From: UBA7672 sp965279205
GTDB taxonomy: Bacteria > Pseudomonadota > Alphaproteobacteria > Caulobacterales > Hyphomonadaceae
NCBI GenBank assembly: GCA_965279205.1
Contig: OZ257144.1
Location: forward strand, 558,001-622,000
DNA: 64,000 nt
Direction: 5' to 3'
The translations under genes were made by a program, and so were the position numbers. Below are positions 61,311-64,000 of this stretch, piece after piece; positions within the stretch are counted from its first letter, which is position 1; every line of letters begins with the position of its first letter. The notes below the pieces were generated by a model, which ran no database searches, was not told the origin of the DNA, and saw nothing but the letters and a program-made list of their open reading frames with translations.

Positions 61311-61871
61311 CTAGGGTTTGGCGAGCGCCTCGTCGATCATCTGGATGCCGCCGATGATGTAGGGCGAGAGCCTGCAGTCGCCCTTGCAGGCGTCGCTCAT
61401 CTTCACGAGTTCCGCGCGCAGGGCGTTGGCGCCAGCTGTATCGCCGAGCTTGGCGTAGGTGACGCCGAGACGGCTCTTCGGATCGGGGTGCTCCGGCTTC
61501 TTCTCGACGGCGATCTCGAGGTAGCTCTTCGCTTCTCCCCACTTGCCGAGATTCATTCCGGCAACGCCCATGTAGAAGTTGGCATCGGCATTGTTCTTCT
61601 TGGACCGCAGGATGTCGGCGAAGACCTCTTCGGCCTTCGTGAACTTGTTGGCCTTCAGGAGGGAGACGCCATACGCCATGCTGCCGCGGTAGTCGCTCGG
61701 CGTGGTGTCGATCCATACGCTTAGCGGCGCATCCGTCGGCGGCGAGTAGGTTCCTCCACCCAGCGCCGGGTCTGCGGCCACAGGCGGCGCGACGGAAGCC
61801 TCCTGTGCATGGGCCGGAAAAACGAGCGCTGCGCCAGCGGCCAGCAGGATCGAAATCGTGACAGTCCTCAT
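61311..61871 (-). CDS. Secreted TPR-repeat protein
   Basis: A 186-residue exported protein with a Sec signal (T-I-S-I-L-L-A-A-G-A-A-L-V-F-P-A-H-A) and TPR-like helices: Y-G-V-S-L-L-K-A-N-K-F-T-K-A-E-E-V-F-A-D-I-L, A-N-F-Y-M-G-V-A-G-M-N-L-G-K-W-G-E-A and S-R-L-G-V-T-Y-A-K-L-G-D-T-A-G-A. Such proteins act as periplasmic scaffolds. The stop is close to the broken secreted gene. GAGGGA precedes the ATG. A C-x3-C pair (C-K-G-D-C) near the C-terminus may form a disulfide. Confidence 0.85.
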   Translation of the reverse strand: MRTVTISILLAAGAALVFPAHAQEASVAPPVAADPALGGGTYSPPTDAPLSVWIDTTPSDYRGSMAYGVSLLKANKFTKAEEVFADILRSKKNNADANFYMGVAGMNLGKWGEAKSYLEIAVEKKPEHPDPKSRLGVTYAKLGDTAGANALRAELVKMSDACKGDCRLSPYIIGGIQMIDEALAKP

Positions 61872-62144
61872 GGGTATTTCCCTCAAGCTTGCAGGCAATC
61901 CTACATTGCCGGGGACGTTTCGTCTCGGGTGACGCGAGGGGAATGGTTCGGCCCCGAGGCACAGGTTTCTGCCCGTATTTCGCGCAATCCCGAGCTGCCT
62001 CGCTGAAGGTGAAGATCACTTGCCAGTGAACCGCGGGCATGTCGGGCCGCAGGCGGCGGAACCGTGGTTCGCGCGGACGGTTGGTCCGGAAGGGAAGGCA
62101 AGGTGTCTTCGAGAATGCTAAAGTCCGCAGGAAAAGGAGCAGCC

Positions 62145-62618
62145 ATGAACAAGAACACGATCTGCATCTGGTACGACAAGGACGCCGAGGCTGCCGCCCG
62201 CTTCTATGCCGAGGTCTTTCCCGACACCTTCGTTAGCGCGGTACACCGCGCGCCCAGTGACTATCCGTCCGGCAAGAAGGGCGATGTGTTGACGGTCGAC
62301 TTCACGGTCGTCGGCATCCCCTGCATCGGCCTCAATGGCGGGACCGCATTCAGGCAGAGCGAAGCCTTCTCCTTCCAGATCGCCACCGAGGATCAGGAAG
62401 AGACCGACCGCTACTGGAACGCGATCGTCGGCAATGGCGGCCAGGAGAGCGCGTGCGGCTGGTGCAAGGACAGATGGGGCCTGAACTGGCAGATCACGCC
62501 GCGCGTCCTGACCGAAGCGATGGCCGCCGGCGGTGCTGAAGCGAAGCGCGCGTTCGAAGCGATGATGACCATGCAGAAGATCGATGTCGCCGCCATCGAG
62601 GCCGCCCGGCGCGGTTGA
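62145..62618 (+). CDS. VOC-family protein, PhnB-like
   Basis: A 157-residue member of the vicinal-oxygen-chelate superfamily, PhnB-like (once called 3-demethylubiquinone methyltransferase-like). Marks: I-C-I-W-Y-D-K-D-A-E-A-A-A-R-F-Y-A-E-V-F-P, F-T-V-V-G-I-P-C-I-G-L-N-G-G and C-G-W-C-K-D-R-W-G-L-N-W-Q-I-T-P, all typical of this group. The reaction is unknown. AAAGGAG precedes the ATG at 62145. Confidence 0.88.
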   Translation: MNKNTICIWYDKDAEAAARFYAEVFPDTFVSAVHRAPSDYPSGKKGDVLTVDFTVVGIPCIGLNGGTAFRQSEAFSFQIATEDQEETDRYWNAIVGNGGQESACGWCKDRWGLNWQITPRVLTEAMAAGGAEAKRAFEAMMTMQKIDVAAIEAARRG

Positions 62619-62652
62619 TTGGGGCGTCCACTTGAACGACTAAGTCGGGCTA

Positions 62653-63507
62653 TCAGGGCGCGCCGCCCTTGAGGCCGGCGCCGGCGCCAGTGAACTGTCT
62701 CATCGCGGCCTCCACGTTCTGAACGACGTAGATCGGCGCGTCGAACACGCGATCGACCAGCGATTTGTTCAGGACGACTTTCGCATTGCTGTGCGCCAGC
62801 AGAAGCATCGGCTTGTACCGTAGGTCCGAGTTGGACAGCCAGCGACACGCATCGGGTTTCATCCCCGAGGCCGTGACGCCGGTTGCCACGTGCTGCGTCT
62901 TCCCTTCCACGCATCGTTTCGAAACCCGCTGTTCCGCGAGAAGGTGCCAGACGGGATCCTTGCCGGGGCCAAACCGTCCTTCGCTGGCGTTGCTGTTGAT
63001 CGTGAACAGCGTTACCTCGCTCTCGTCCTTCGGATGCGAGATGCGGTAGATGTTCACCACATACACCCACGGCGCCGCGGACGTGACCGGAATTCCGGTC
63101 TGCCGGTCGTTCTTGTCGAGGACATAGACCAGGGACGCGCAACTTTTTCGGCTGTCGATCTTCTCGTTCTTCCCGCAGACGCCGGGCTGATCCAGCTGGC
63201 TGACGAGCCATCTGGCGGCGGCGTCACGCTGCTCGGGGGTCGTGTCCTTGATGAGCGGCGGGATGACAGGCACCGGAGCGAAGGCGGCATGGCATTCTAC
63301 CACCGCAGGATTTATCGCCTTCGGATGTGACTCGACCGCGCAGTGATTGTCGGGCGAGGAAATCGCCAGAACATCGGACGGCACGATTGTGAAAACGGGT
63401 GGTGGACGAGGCTTGTCCGTTGCGGTCTGAGCCGAGGCCGGCAGAGGCAGAAAAAGCAGGCTGGCGGCCAGAGCTGCGCTTCGTGCGGCGGGACTGATCC
63501 TGGGCAA
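62653..63507 (-). CDS. Secreted protein of unknown function
   Basis: A 284-residue exported protein with a Sec signal (S-A-A-L-A-A-S-L-L-F-L-P-L-P-A-S-A, cut near residue 26). Several Cys (N-H-C-A-V, G-V-C-G-K, K-S-C-A-S, R-C-V-E, A-C-R-W) suggest disulfides in the periplasm. The rest shows no recognisable domain; the C-terminus has V-D-R-V-F-D-A-P-I-Y-V-V-Q-N. It is divergent from the ligase at 63664. Confidence 0.7.
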   Translation of the reverse strand: MPRISPAARSAALAASLLFLPLPASAQTATDKPRPPPVFTIVPSDVLAISSPDNHCAVESHPKAINPAVVECHAAFAPVPVIPPLIKDTTPEQRDAAARWLVSQLDQPGVCGKNEKIDSRKSCASLVYVLDKNDRQTGIPVTSAAPWVYVVNIYRISHPKDESEVTLFTINSNASEGRFGPGKDPVWHLLAEQRVSKRCVEGKTQHVATGVTASGMKPDACRWLSNSDLRYKPMLLLAHSNAKVVLNKSLVDRVFDAPIYVVQNVEAAMRQFTGAGAGLKGGAP

Positions 63508-63663
63508 ATCTACCCCCCTCTTTTACTCGCTCGCTACCAGTACACTTGACGGCGATGGTCGGCAAATCTGCAAGGCCGACCCGCCCGATGACGGCAATGG
63601 GAGTTGTCGCTCCACCTGGCCTTGATACTGTCTGGTCAACAAGAAGACTGCCGGGAGGATTTC

Positions 63664-64000
63664 ATGCCAGCGGATACCGCCAACCTGCCGCCGTTCAAGC
63701 CGCTACCGTTCCGGGCGCCGGACATGGATGTGCGCCGCGGTCCGAAGGGCGAGGTCTATCTCTGCTCGCGCACGCCGCTAGGCCCGTCGCCGCGTTCCAT
63801 CCCCCACGTGCTGGACGAGAGTGCAGCGAAACATCCCGACCGCCCGTGGTTGAAACAGCGCGAACCCAATCACGGCCCCTGGCGCCAGGTCACCTATGGC
63901 GAGGCGGTGAAGATCACCCGCTCGCTGGCGCAGGCGCTGATCGATCGCGGCCTCGGGCCCGACGCACCGCTGCTGATCCTCTCCGGCAACTCCATCGAAC
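63664..64000 (+). CDS. Feruloyl-CoA-synthase-like acyl-CoA ligase (N-terminal part)
   Basis: The window ends inside this gene, so only about 112 residues are seen. They match the N-terminus of feruloyl-CoA synthases and related AMP-forming ligases: P-L-G-P-S-P-R-S-I-P-H-V-L, D-R-P-W-L-K-Q-R-E, W-R-Q-V-T-Y-G-E-A-V and L-I-L-S-G-N-S-I-E. The ATP-binding motifs lie beyond the edge. GGGAGG five bases before the ATG gives a good start. The gene is in line with the lipid-metabolism genes before it, though separated from them by unrelated genes. Confidence 0.85.
   Translation, partial: MPADTANLPPFKPLPFRAPDMDVRRGPKGEVYLCSRTPLGPSPRSIPHVLDESAAKHPDRPWLKQREPNHGPWRQVTYGEAVKITRSLAQALIDRGLGPDAPLLILSGNSIE

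Overview
The window is one stretch of high-GC chromosomal DNA from an alphaproteobacterium, most likely of the Caulobacterales/Hyphomonadales type. The main evidence is the flagellar locus: flgF-flgG-flgA-flgH on one strand, divergent from fliL-fliM-(DUF6468-like)-motE-TPR, which is the arrangement I associate with Caulobacter and its relatives. TadE/TadG-type pilus genes, a RluF-like pseudouridine synthase and dense, overlapping (ATGA) operons fit this. There are no tRNA or rRNA genes, no CRISPR array, no insertion sequence and no phage genes that I can see.

Layout. 1-3.7 kb: a chromate-resistance operon (ChrB C-terminal-domain protein, ornithine-cyclodeaminase-family protein, glutathione S-transferase, ChrA pump). 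4-9.7 kb: housekeeping genes (recR, rmuC, def), two small envelope proteins and a PepSY membrane protein. 9.7-19.4 kb: flagellar rod/ring and switch genes, ending in MotE and a very large secreted TPR protein. 19.4-24.3 kb: ttcA, a type-B carboxylesterase lipoprotein carrying a 14-copy hexanucleotide repeat, and a divergent pair of citrate-synthase-family genes, one fused to a helix-turn-helix. 24.4-31.7 kb: a DUF1800/DUF1501 export pair, the minus-strand group bolA / aldo-keto reductase / CGFS glutaredoxin, a DUF4142 lipoprotein and purL. 31.7-35.4 kb: small conserved proteins, a macro-domain protein, RluF-like synthase, enoyl-CoA hydratase and a CinA-type molybdopterin-fold protein. 35.5-39.2 kb: three Tad pilus genes, the last a von Willebrand A protein with inserted FCCH-like repeats, closed by a clear intrinsic terminator. 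39.2-43.7 kb: a membrane protein, a second carboxylesterase, a hairpin-rich leader with a possible 35-residue membrane peptide, and a TTC38-like TPR protein. 43.7-47.5 kb: a TetR-controlled ABC-2 exporter with membrane-fusion protein. 47.6-52.4 kb: a soluble hybrid histidine kinase, a secreted depolymerase-like hydrolase, a halohydrin-dehalogenase-like SDR and a second TetR. 52.5-56.6 kb: a two-gene RND efflux pump facing that TetR across a 36-bp palindrome. 56.7-64 kb: lipid metabolism (acyl-CoA dehydrogenase, kinase-like protein with DUF6285, FabH-like synthase), a frameshifted small secreted protein, a TPR protein, a VOC protein, a secreted hypothetical and the start of a feruloyl-CoA-synthase-like ligase.

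The most interesting leads are: the SDR at 51118-51825, which has the Ser-Tyr-Arg triad spacing of halohydrin dehalogenases and no NAD(P) glycine motif; the acyl-CoA dehydrogenase plus kinase-DUF6285 pair, which resembles the two-protein solution for 4-hydroxyacyl-CoA breakdown, separated by a 178-bp foldback element; the vWA pilus protein with repeated FCCH-like modules; the 1166-residue TPR protein translationally coupled to motE; and the enzyme-regulator citrate-synthase pair.
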